Source of the DNA: Pyrinomonadaceae bacterium | Lineage (GTDB): Bacteria; Acidobacteriota; Blastocatellia; Pyrinomonadales; Pyrinomonadaceae | Assembly (NCBI GenBank): GCA_026786155.1 | Contig: JAJAYR010000282.1 | Coordinates: 1 to 15,733 of the forward strand | DNA length: 15,733 bases | Reading direction: 5' to 3' | Shown: one piece after another, positions 6,978-14,160 of the stretch | How positions within the stretch are numbered: the stretch's first letter is position 1 | How the letters are laid out: each line of letters opens with the position of its first letter | Program-made: the position numbers and the translations under genes | Notes under the pieces: model-generated | What the model saw: the letters and a program-made list of their open reading frames with translations, nothing else | Databases searched by the model: none | Told to the model about the DNA's origin: nothing

Positions 6978-8138
6978 ATGAAAAATAATAAAGTTACGGT
7001 TAGTTTGTCCGACGATTCGCACGAATACGACATTGCAATCGGCGATAATTTGCTTGAAAACAGCGGCGAATGGGCGCGAAATTGTCTTTCAAAACAGACG
7101 AAAAAAATTGCGCTCATTTCCAACGCCAAAGTTTTCGGGCTTTACGGCGAAACGGTCAAAAATAGTCTTGAAAGTGCGAATTTTGAAGTCGTCGTTTTTT
7201 TGATGAACGACGGCGAAAGATATAAAAGTCTGCGAACGCTCGAAAAAGTTCTTAAATTTTTCAGCGAAAATCAGATAAAACGCACTGATGCCGTCGTCGC
7301 GCTCGGCGGCGGCGTAGTCGGCGATTTGGCGGGATTCGCGGCGGCGGTTTTTCAGCGCGGCACGGCTTTTTTGCAGATTCCGACGACGCTGCTGGCGATG
7401 ATTGATTCGTCGGTCGGCGGCAAAACCGGCGTGAATACCGAATTCGGCAAAAACTTGGTCGGCGCATTTCATCAGCCGCACGGCGTTTTGATTGACATCG
7501 CCGTTTTGCAGACTCTGCCGCGCCGCGAATTAACCGCCGGATTTTGCGAAGCCGTCAAGCAAGGCGCGATTTCAAACGAAAAACTTTTCACGCAGACCGC
7601 CGAATTTTTGAAAAAATTCCCGCCGAATAAATTTAAAAAGTATTTTTTCGACGACGATTTTATTTCTGAAATCGAAAAACTCATCACCGCACAAGTCGCC
7701 TTCAAAGCAGAAATCGTCCAGCAGGACGAACGCGAAGATGCTGCCCGCCGCGACGGTAAATCTCGTAAAATCTTAAACTTCGGACATACGCTGGCGCACG
7801 CGCTCGAAAAAGTTACCGATTACAAACGCTTCAAACACGGCGAAGCTGTCGGCTACGGAATTTTATTTGCCGCCGAATTATCGAAAACACTTGAAATGTT
7901 TGATAATAATAAGCTAGACTTGTTGAACGATGTTTTGCGGCGCTTGGGAAAACTTCCCGACGCGAGCGACATCAACCTCAAAACAGTTTCCGAGACCTTT
8001 GCCTTCGACAAAAAAAATATCGGCAAATCGCTGCAATGGATTCTTTTAGAAGACATCGGCAAGCCGAAAATCGTTGACGACAGAGAAATTTCACCGAAGA
8101 TAATAGACGAAACGCTCAAAAAAGTTTTACAGCCATAG
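6978..8138 (+). CDS. aroB: 3-dehydroquinate synthase
   Basis: This enzyme converts DAHP to 3-dehydroquinate, the second step of the shikimate pathway, using NAD and a divalent metal in the cytosol. The 386 residues are slightly longer than the common 360. The NAD-binding loop is GGGVVGDLAGF (110-120). PTTLLAMIDSSVGGKTGVN (135-153) is the family hallmark. The metal ligands are E191 (FCEAVKQGAI), H270 (LNFGHTLAHALE) and H287 (FKHGEAVGYG). Nothing essential is missing. The ATG at 6978 has no strong ribosome site, but no better upstream start keeps the family's N-terminus. It is followed 42 bases later by a small membrane-protein gene, so the two may share a transcript. Confidence 0.96.
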   Translation: MKNNKVTVSLSDDSHEYDIAIGDNLLENSGEWARNCLSKQTKKIALISNAKVFGLYGETVKNSLESANFEVVVFLMNDGERYKSLRTLEKVLKFFSENQIKRTDAVVALGGGVVGDLAGFAAAVFQRGTAFLQIPTTLLAMIDSSVGGKTGVNTEFGKNLVGAFHQPHGVLIDIAVLQTLPRRELTAGFCEAVKQGAISNEKLFTQTAEFLKKFPPNKFKKYFFDDDFISEIEKLITAQVAFKAEIVQQDEREDAARRDGKSRKILNFGHTLAHALEKVTDYKRFKHGEAVGYGILFAAELSKTLEMFDNNKLDLLNDVLRRLGKLPDASDINLKTVSETFAFDKKNIGKSLQWILLEDIGKPKIVDDREISPKIIDETLKKVLQP

Positions 8139-8180
8139 ACAGACTCTTAAAAAGTTTTTGGTGAGAGGAATTTATCGAAA

Positions 8181-8585
8181 ATGAAAGATAAACAAAATAA
8201 CAAAAAATCCGAACGCGGCGGCGCGGGCGTGAAAATGGTCGCGGTTTTGGCAGTCCTGTTTTTGGTCGGACACGCCGGTTTTAATTACGTCCCGACAGCG
8301 TATCAAGGACAGGGTTTCAAGCAGGATATGCAAACGGCGATTTTGCAGGGAATGGCGGTTCCGCCGGGTGTGCAGCCGGTTGATATGGTCAAAGGAAGAT
8401 TGCTCAAAGCGATTGCCGCCAACGGACTTCCGCCGAATGTGGTTTATGAAGTCAAACCGGGCAAAGAAGGCGTAACGGCGCACGTCGCTTATTCAAAAGC
8501 CGTCCCGATTCTGCCGTTCGGCATTTACACTTATAATTATCAATTCGACCACACCGCCACGCCGACCGGCTTTTTGCTAAAGTAA
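8181..8585 (+). CDS. Small single-pass membrane protein, function unknown
   Basis: This 134-residue protein has a lysine-rich N-terminus, one hydrophobic segment at about 17-35 (VKMVAVLAVLFLVGHAGF), and a mostly polar remainder that would lie outside the membrane. A good GAGAGGAA ribosome site at 8162-8169 supports the ATG at 8181. The outer part includes a predicted helix (FKQDMQTAILQGM) and then short strands (VVYEVKPG, VTAHVAYSKAVPIL, YTYNYQFDHTATP). This layout broadly resembles DUF4845-type membrane proteins, but the match is not strong enough to name. It lies 42 bases after aroB and converges with the radical SAM gene, with only two bases between their stops. Confidence 0.7.
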   Translation: MKDKQNNKKSERGGAGVKMVAVLAVLFLVGHAGFNYVPTAYQGQGFKQDMQTAILQGMAVPPGVQPVDMVKGRLLKAIAANGLPPNVVYEVKPGKEGVTAHVAYSKAVPILPFGIYTYNYQFDHTATPTGFLLK

Positions 8586-8587
8586 AA

Positions 8588-10474
8588 TTAAACGGCGACC
8601 GCCAGACTGCGCGGTTTTCGCAAACTTTGCAATTGCACCAAACCGACGGGAGCATTTGCCAGCCACGTCGTCGGGCAAACGCCGCAGGTCGTGCATTTTT
8701 CGACCGCCGGACACGGTTTGCTCGATAAAGATTCTTGCGATTTTTCGTGTTCGGTTTTCAAAAATTCAAACGACAAACCCGAATCAACGATTGACCACGG
8801 CAGAAATTCGTCGTAGGAACGATTGCGCGAAGTGTGAAATTTCGGGTCAATGCCGGTTTCGCGCAGAGCGTCGTTCAAATTTCCTTTCAAACGCGCCGCC
8901 GCTTCGATGACTCTCGAAATTGTTCGGTCGCCCGATGAAAATAACGCCTGTTCGTGAGCGATACGCGCCGACATCGCGCGGACTTCGACGTTCGGGATTC
9001 GCGCTAAGTTTTTGGAAACCCATTTCAGACGATTTTTCAACTCCTTTTCATCGCACACCGCGTCCCATTGAAACGGCGTGTTCGGTTTCGGCACGAGTCC
9101 GTTGAGCGACGGAATAATTTTTCCGGCGCGTCCGAACCGCTTTCCGGCGACGAGCATTCTATCTTTAATGCGTTCGACCAGCACAATCATTTCTTCCAAA
9201 TCTTCCTGCGTTTCGGTTGGCAAACCGACCATCAGATAAAGTTTGATGGTGAGCATTCCTCTATCAAATACTGCGCCGCAAATGTCCACGATTTCGTCGT
9301 TCGTCAAATTTTTGTTGATGACGCGGCGCAGACGGTCTGAGCCGGTTTCGGGCGCGACGGCGATTTGCTGGTCGTTCGATTCGACGAGCGCGTCTAACAA
9401 TTCTTCGGAAATCTGGTCAAGCCGCAACGATGAGACGGTAATTTTATATTCCATCTTTCGCAGTTCGCTCAAAATCGTGGAAATTTCGGGATGGTCGCAG
9501 ACGGCGGTTGACACTAAACCGATTTTGTTGGTTTTGCTGCGCCATTGCGCCGCTTTCGCCAGAATATCTCGCGCCGGAACGACACGCGGCGGATAATAAT
9601 TGTAGCCTGCCCAACAGAAACGACAGCCTTGCGAACAGCCGCGTGAAATTTCGATTAAAAGTCTATCGCCCATCTCTGCGCCCGGCGACCAGACGGCGGT
9701 CGAAGGCGCGAAAACGTCCTGATTCATCAAGAAATCTATAACTTCGACTTCGTTTCGTTTGATAGCGCGGCGCAGCGTTCCTTCTTTCGGGTTGTTGGCG
9801 GCGAGAGCGCGTCCAACTCGTTTGGGAACGCCTGTTTCTTTGGGAACGTAATCGAAAACCGTGCCGTCCGCGTTGTAAATCACGTCATACAGCGACGGAA
9901 TATAAAATCCGCGTCCGATTCGGGCTAAACTCAAAAGAATTTCGTCCTTCGTTTCGTTCTCGAAAATCGCGTCAACTAATTGAAAAGCCAAAATTTCGCC
10001 TTCGCCGACGGCGATGATGTCGGTGAAATCGGCAATTGGTTCAGGATTGAGAAATGAAGCCGCGCCGCCCATCACGACGAGCGGGTGAAAGTGATTTCGG
10101 TCTTTCGACCAGACGGGAATCTGCGACATTTGCAGCATTTTCGCCATATTCAGATAATCGGTTTCAAACGAAATCGAAAAGGCGACGACATCGAAATTTT
10201 TAATCGGCGTTTGTGTTTCTAAGGACAAAAGCGACGTGTGCGATTTTTCGTATTCGCGCATTTCTTCCGCGTCGGGCAGGAAAACGCGCTCGCAGGAAAC
10301 TTCGGGAATCTTGTTAAAAAGTTCATACATCGTGTGCAGTCCGAGATTCGCCATCCCGACGGCGTGCGTGTTCGGATAACACAGCGCGATGCGAAGCTGC
10401 GCTCCGTGTTTGACGATTACGCCTTCCTCGCCCGCGAGTTTCTTTCGATAGCTTTCAATAATGCGTTTGCTCAT
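8588..10474 (-). CDS. B12-binding-like radical SAM protein, TIGR03960 type
   Basis: This is a 628-residue iron-sulphur enzyme. The N-terminal part (about 25-170) has a cobalamin-binding-like Rossmann region (IALCYPNTHAVGMANLGLHTMY, VVMGGAASFLNPEPIADF, AVGEGE). The radical SAM cluster motif is C280-x3-C284-x2-C287 in ISRGCSQGCRFCWAGYNYYPPR, followed by a TIM-barrel segment with APETGSDRLRRVINKN. A second cysteine cluster near the end (C588, C594, C597, C600; CPAVEKCTTCGVC) could bind another Fe-S cluster. This matches the widespread family often encoded beside or fused to a DUF2344/TIGR03936 protein; neither adjacent gene is that partner, and the substrate is not established. The start at 10474 lacks a clear ribosome site. 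Confidence 0.88.
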   Translation of the reverse strand: MSKRIIESYRKKLAGEEGVIVKHGAQLRIALCYPNTHAVGMANLGLHTMYELFNKIPEVSCERVFLPDAEEMREYEKSHTSLLSLETQTPIKNFDVVAFSISFETDYLNMAKMLQMSQIPVWSKDRNHFHPLVVMGGAASFLNPEPIADFTDIIAVGEGEILAFQLVDAIFENETKDEILLSLARIGRGFYIPSLYDVIYNADGTVFDYVPKETGVPKRVGRALAANNPKEGTLRRAIKRNEVEVIDFLMNQDVFAPSTAVWSPGAEMGDRLLIEISRGCSQGCRFCWAGYNYYPPRVVPARDILAKAAQWRSKTNKIGLVSTAVCDHPEISTILSELRKMEYKITVSSLRLDQISEELLDALVESNDQQIAVAPETGSDRLRRVINKNLTNDEIVDICGAVFDRGMLTIKLYLMVGLPTETQEDLEEMIVLVERIKDRMLVAGKRFGRAGKIIPSLNGLVPKPNTPFQWDAVCDEKELKNRLKWVSKNLARIPNVEVRAMSARIAHEQALFSSGDRTISRVIEAAARLKGNLNDALRETGIDPKFHTSRNRSYDEFLPWSIVDSGLSFEFLKTEHEKSQESLSSKPCPAVEKCTTCGVCPTTWLANAPVGLVQLQSLRKPRSLAVAV

Positions 10475-10560
10475 AATATATACGAAGTATTGATGTTACC
10501 TTTTGATGCGGTAAAAGGGAAGTAATTCACCATTTTTATTAAATCATTGCGTTTAAATAA

Positions 10561-10590
10561 TTGACAGTCGGGGAAGTTTGCGCTTAAAAT
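10561..10590 (+). promoter_or_regulatory. Sigma-70-like promoter upstream of the DUF4384-like gene
   Basis: A consensus TTGACA (10561-10566) and TAAAAT (10585-10590) are separated by 18 bases. The nearest gene in this direction starts at 10849, which gives a leader of about 250 bases. The 374-base gap 10475-10848 holds this element and the two palindromes listed separately, and I see no gene in it. Confidence 0.35.
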
Positions 10591-10696
10591 GTATGGCATT
10601 TCAAACATCTGGATAGCCTGCTGAAACTCATACGGATTGATTCTGCGCTTTCTTGTAAAGTCTGAGTTTGCATTGCAGGGAACATTATTTTAAGTC

Positions 10697-10751
10697 AAAG
10701 GTGTTGTAATTTTATCACCTTTAAACGGACGGTTATTCAAATGTGAATAAC
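10697..10751 (+). promoter_or_regulatory. Two adjacent palindromes, operator- or leader-hairpin-like
   Basis: AAAGGTG (10697-10703) pairs with CACCTTT (10716-10722) across 12 bases. Directly after it, GTTATTC (10732-10738) pairs with GAATAAC (10745-10751) across 6 bases. Both are perfect 7-bp arms. They sit between the predicted promoter and the DUF4384-like gene, so they could be hairpins in its leader RNA or sites for a dimeric regulator. Neither is followed by a T-run. Confidence 0.35.
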
Positions 10752-10848
10752 GCCGTCGCGCTGACTTTACAAAAGATTCAAGCGAAATTTGGATTGTCGT
10801 TTTGTGGAAGTAACGGCGATTCAAACATTTATTTCAATACAATTCAAT

Positions 10849-11181
10849 ATGCAAAGACTAATTTCAGCCTCAAAAATAATTTTAGCCGCCGCGTTTTTAC
10901 TTTTAGCGGTCAATGTTTCATTCGCGCAGGACGATGAACCGCCGCCGCCGAGTCGTTCGATAAGTTCGCTCGATTTTCAAACGCAGCGTCCGAAAACCGC
11001 TTTTACCAATTCAAATAACGCCAACGCGCCGAAATCAGCCAAACGGCGAAAAAGCATCGCCGCTCTGGGCAGCGTGAAACGGAAATATAAATGGGTAACG
11101 CGAGTCGCGTCGCTGCGCCGAACACGGTCAGACGCGGGAAAAAAACGAAGCCGGTTTTTGTCGTCGAAAAACTCGGCGTAA
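10849..11181 (+). CDS. 5' part of an exported DUF4384-like protein (zero frame, before a -1 shift)
   Basis: Starting at ATG 10849, residues 1-26 form a clear signal peptide (QRLISASKI, then a hydrophobic core, then SFA), with cleavage expected before QDD. The mature end begins DDEPPPPSRSISS and is Pro/Ser/Asn-rich, then basic (KRRKSIAALGSVKRKYKW). In this frame the last residues are an arginine-rich tail that ends at TAA 11179-11181 and does not look like a folded domain. The reading continues sensibly one base back, in the frame ending at 11840. The natural product is therefore probably 10849-11840 joined by a -1 shift somewhere in 11091-11145. Either a single base was lost here, or the A7 run at 11139-11145 is a recoding site. 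An upstream in-frame ATG at 10789 would bury the signal peptide and is rejected. Confidence 0.65.
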   Translation: MQRLISASKIILAAAFLLLAVNVSFAQDDEPPPPSRSISSLDFQTQRPKTAFTNSNNANAPKSAKRRKSIAALGSVKRKYKWVTRVASLRRTRSDAGKKRSRFLSSKNSA

Positions 11182-11840
11182 CCTTCTGGCGGCTGCGCCC
11201 CGCTAAATCCGACGAGGAAGACGCGCCGGTTTTTCCCGTCGAAAACGGCTCGCGCCGCGAATACTGGACGGCGGAACGGGTTGATTCGACGACGAATTTC
11301 AAAAAGGACGACCGCGTTCGGTTCACCATCGAATCGCCGCGCACCGGCTATTTATATGTCGTGAACCGCGAATTCTACACCGACGGAACGCCCGCTCAAG
11401 CCAATCTGATTTTTCCGACGCTTAAAACTCGCGGCGGCGACAATCGCGTTACGCGGGGAACTTTGATCGAAGTTCCGCCGCACAATGATGTAATGTCTTA
11501 TTTCGAGATTAAACCGAGCCGACCAGATTACGCGGGCGAAGAAATTTATGTCATTATCTCGCCGACCAAACTCCCGAACATCAAAATCGGCTTGCAGATG
11601 CAGTCGGTGTCGGAAAAATTATTAAACAAATGGCTCGACGATTGGAGCGCGACCGTTGACGTTTATGATGCCGAAGACGGCGAAGGCATCGCTTACACCG
11701 GGATGGAAGCCGAAGCCGTAACCGTTAAAACCCGCGCTCTGCGCCTCGCCGAACCGTCGCCGCAGACGGTCTATAGCGTCAGACTGCCGAAAAATCAAAC
11801 GATGCTCGTGCCGTTTCGCCTGAACGCGAGTCAGAAATAA
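11091..11840 (+). CDS. DUF4384-like domain, main part of the frame-split exported protein
   Basis: This frame carries the domain: VTFWRLRPA, then WTAERVDSTTNFKKDDRVRF, SPRTGYLYVVNREF, LIFPTLKTRGGDNRVTRGT, a strand-rich second half and VPFRLNAS at the end. The pattern 'F-K/E-x-D-x-x-R-F ... G-Y-L/F-Y ... F-P-T' is shared with the outer domain of the kinase encoded next, which supports a DUF4384-like assignment; that family's role is unknown, but it is often found with kinases and caspase-like proteins. The frame opens right after a TAA (11088-11090), and the ATG at 11091 would give a protein without a signal peptide and with a weak ribosome site. I therefore take it as the continuation of the upstream signal-peptide frame, not a separate gene. 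Confidence 0.7.
   Translation: MGNASRVAAPNTVRRGKKTKPVFVVEKLGVTFWRLRPAKSDEEDAPVFPVENGSRREYWTAERVDSTTNFKKDDRVRFTIESPRTGYLYVVNREFYTDGTPAQANLIFPTLKTRGGDNRVTRGTLIEVPPHNDVMSYFEIKPSRPDYAGEEIYVIISPTKLPNIKIGLQMQSVSEKLLNKWLDDWSATVDVYDAEDGEGIAYTGMEAEAVTVKTRALRLAEPSPQTVYSVRLPKNQTMLVPFRLNASQK
11139..11177 (+). promoter_or_regulatory. Candidate -1 ribosomal frameshift site (A7 slippery run plus stem-loop)
   Basis: In the zero frame the run reads A AAA AAA (11139-11145). Four bases later a stem forms from GCCGGTTTTT (11150-11159) and AAAAAC-t-CGGC (11167-11177), ten pairs with one bulged T and a seven-base loop. A -1 slip on the run continues as KKTKPVFVVEKLGVTFW, which is the DUF4384-like frame. The zero-frame stop (11179-11181) falls immediately after the stem. 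The spacer is slightly shorter than the usual 5-9 bases. An accidental one-base loss upstream would also explain the split. Confidence 0.4.
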
Positions 11841-11864
11841 TTTGAAGTACAAACGTAATTGAAA

Positions 11865-11976
11865 AACCATTCGGAGTAGATGAAAGATAATAGTTGATAA
11901 CTGATAGCTGAAAGATAAAATCGCCGTCCGAATCTCTCATCTATTATCTGTCATCTATAATCTATTGCGAATGGTT
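11865..11976. repeat. Long imperfect palindrome between the DUF4384-like and kinase genes
   Basis: The ends AACCATTCG (11865-11873) and CGAATGGTT (11968-11976) are perfect 9-bp inverted repeats. Inside, TAGAT and AGATAATAG on the left match TAGAT and AGATAATAG on the complement of the right arm, with short unpaired parts. At about 112 bases and AT-rich inside, it has the shape of a small palindromic repeat or a miniature non-coding element. It separates two genes that otherwise look functionally linked. Confidence 0.6.
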
Positions 11977-12036
11977 AAATCTTGATTGAACTTATCTTTA
12001 ATTGCGCTCGGTCTTCAAATAATCCACCATCTTTTT

Positions 12037-13953
12037 ATGCTGACCGACGGTAAAAAATTAGACGGACGTTATTTGCTCGAAAGGGAAATCGGCAGCGGCG
12101 GTTTCGGCGCGGTTTATCTGGCGACCGACACGCGCTTTTCGGGCAATAATCAAGTTGCCATCAAGCAGATTACGCTCAACAACGAACAGGCGACGAAATC
12201 CTTCCGGCTGGAAGCCGATTTGCTTTACAATCTGTCGCATCCGAATTTGCCGAAAGTTACGAATTGCTTTCGGGAAAACGGCGCGAATTTTATCGTGATG
12301 GAATACGTTTCCGGCGAAGATTTGGCGGCGAGTCTGAAAAAAGGCAATCATTTTTCGGTCGAAGAAACTTTGCGAATCGCCGATAAAGTCCTTGACGCGC
12401 TCGAATATCTGCATTCGTTTTTGATTTATCACCGCGACATCAAACCGGACAACATCAAAATTGACGAAAGCGGCAAAATTTATCTGCTCGATTTCGGCAC
12501 GGCGAAAGGGAACCTCGAAGAAATGAATTTGTCGCAGTTCGGCGGGCAGAGTCTCACCGGATTTACGCCGTTCTACGCGCCGCTCGAACAGGTTTTGCGC
12601 GTTGACCCGAATTCTTTTCTGCTGCTGCGGTCGCTCGATTCGCCGCATCTGGAAACTTTCTTACAGCGAAAAACCGACGAGCGCAGCGATATTTACGGTC
12701 TCGGCGCGACGCTTTATCATCTTTTGACCGCGCATTTGCCTGACCGAGCGACGGCGACGATTCGCGCTTTTTCGCTGTGGTCTGGCAAACCCGACCCGCT
12801 GCCGCCGTGCGGGAACATCAACCCGGAAGTTTCTTTTGAGTTGGCGCAAATAATCAATCGCTGTCTGGAAATCGAGCCGGACAAGCGTTTTCAGACGGCG
12901 AAGGAATTGCGCCGGACGTTAAAAAATCTGTCAGCCGCCGAATCTTCGCCGCCAATCGCCGACCTGCCGACCATCACTATTCCGCCCGAATCGAATGCGG
13001 CGGTTAGTGTTTCCAATTCGTCAATCAAGCAAACAGCGATTTTTTTGCCTCAATCGTTTTCGCCGCCGGTTGAATCAAAAAGCGAGTCGTTTGTAACGTC
13101 CGGCGGCGAAACGAAAAATGAAGCGGTTTTATTTCCGACCGTCGAAAGAGAGCCGGTTTCGATGGCGGCTGTCACAAAAAGCGAAACTACTTTGCCGCCA
13201 ACCAAAAATCCGTTTGCCGAAGCGAAAAACAATTTGCCGCGACTAAAATCGAAACTCCCGATTTATCTCGGTCTGGCATTGGTATTTTTAGTTTTAAGCA
13301 GTTTCGGCGGCTGGCTGGCGTTGCGAAATTTGTTGGAAATTACGGCGAAAAAAATTGAACCGCCGAAGACGGAAACGCTGAAAACGGAAACGTCCGCGCC
13401 GACGGCGACAAAGAATCTGCGAAGTTTGAGTTATTTTCTTTCGGTGCAGAAAATGCGCGACAAAAAACCGTTTCAAGAACCGTTTCAATCGAGCGGACAG
13501 GAAATTTTCGAGAACGATTACAGATTTAAATTGTATTTTTCGCTGCCCGACGACGGTTATTTTTACGCCTTCGCCGAAGGCTTGGATGAAAACGGCAAAA
13601 CGGTTCTGAAAATTCAATTTCCAACGCCGAAAAGCAACGACGGCAAGGCGGAAGTTTCGGCAAACCGGCGATATGAAACGAGTCAGAGCCAATTTGACGG
13701 AAATCCCGGAACGGAAAAATTCTGGATTGTTTGGAGTCGGGAACAACCCGAAGCCGCCGAAGCTGCCCGCGCCGACGCTTTTAAAAATAAAGGTGTAGTA
13801 ATCGCCGCCGAAACGCGAAACAAACTGAAAAGTTATTTGGAAAACGCTGCCAAAAACAAGACGAACGCGGAGAAAGAGGTTGATAAAAAAATTACGACGG
13901 TTGAATTTGAAGGCGATTCGGTGGCATATCTCATTCAGCTCGAACATCGTTGA
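12037..13953 (+). CDS. Transmembrane Ser/Thr protein kinase with an outer DUF4384-like domain
   Basis: This 638-residue Hanks-type (PknB-like) kinase has a cytoplasmic N-terminal domain. The glycine loop is G19-S-G-G-F-G24, the ATP lysine is K43 (VAIKQI), the helix-C glutamate is probably E59, the catalytic loop is YHRDIKPDN with D134 and N139, the DFG aspartate is D152, and the APE equivalent is APLE (181-184). A roughly 30-residue insert precedes DERSDIYGLG. All catalytic residues are present. A Ser/Pro-rich linker follows, then one membrane segment at about 408-430 (LPIYLGLALVFLVLSSFGGW). The outer part (about 460-638) resembles DUF4384: FENDYRFKLYF, GYFYAFAEG and IQFPTPKSNDG parallel the preceding gene. 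I chose ATG 12037 because the kinase fold starts at once; a TTG at 11986 is possible and neither has a good ribosome site. The architecture suggests an outer sensor controlling a kinase. Confidence 0.93.
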   Translation: MLTDGKKLDGRYLLEREIGSGGFGAVYLATDTRFSGNNQVAIKQITLNNEQATKSFRLEADLLYNLSHPNLPKVTNCFRENGANFIVMEYVSGEDLAASLKKGNHFSVEETLRIADKVLDALEYLHSFLIYHRDIKPDNIKIDESGKIYLLDFGTAKGNLEEMNLSQFGGQSLTGFTPFYAPLEQVLRVDPNSFLLLRSLDSPHLETFLQRKTDERSDIYGLGATLYHLLTAHLPDRATATIRAFSLWSGKPDPLPPCGNINPEVSFELAQIINRCLEIEPDKRFQTAKELRRTLKNLSAAESSPPIADLPTITIPPESNAAVSVSNSSIKQTAIFLPQSFSPPVESKSESFVTSGGETKNEAVLFPTVEREPVSMAAVTKSETTLPPTKNPFAEAKNNLPRLKSKLPIYLGLALVFLVLSSFGGWLALRNLLEITAKKIEPPKTETLKTETSAPTATKNLRSLSYFLSVQKMRDKKPFQEPFQSSGQEIFENDYRFKLYFSLPDDGYFYAFAEGLDENGKTVLKIQFPTPKSNDGKAEVSANRRYETSQSQFDGNPGTEKFWIVWSREQPEAAEAARADAFKNKGVVIAAETRNKLKSYLENAAKNKTNAEKEVDKKITTVEFEGDSVAYLIQLEHR

Positions 13954-13966
13954 CGCTGGTCTTCAA

Positions 13967-14053
13967 AAGTGGAAGTTCATTTTCGGCAAATATAAAAATT
14001 GTAACCGTCGTTATTGACGTAACAATCGTTTTTGGAGTAAAATTATTCCACTT
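13967..14053. repeat. Nested imperfect hairpin between the kinase and caspase genes
   Basis: Three paired segments nest in order: AAGTGGAA (13967-13974) with TTCCACTT (14046-14053), ATTTT (13979-13983) with AAAAT (14039-14043), and ATTGT-aac-CGTC (13998-14009) with GACG-ta-ACAAT (14016-14026). The regular nesting argues for one folded element. No T-run follows, so it is not a typical terminator. It could be a processed RNA structure or a dispersed palindrome. Confidence 0.45.
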
Positions 14054-14160
14054 AAAATAAGTCAATCGTCCGTGCTTCGGCAAGTCTCTGTTTGTTAATC
14101 TAAGTCTGAAAACATCAGCTTCCGCAATCGTGTTTTCTTTTTTTGGGAGCTTTACTCTTT

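Noticed and set aside
6754..6978. Minus-strand frame of 74 codons before aroB
   Set aside because: It is produced by the long inverted repeat at 6812-6887; composition is not protein-like.
10789..10848. Upstream extension of the exported DUF4384-like protein to ATG 10789
   Set aside because: It would place 20 residues before a standard signal peptide, and no ribosome site precedes it.
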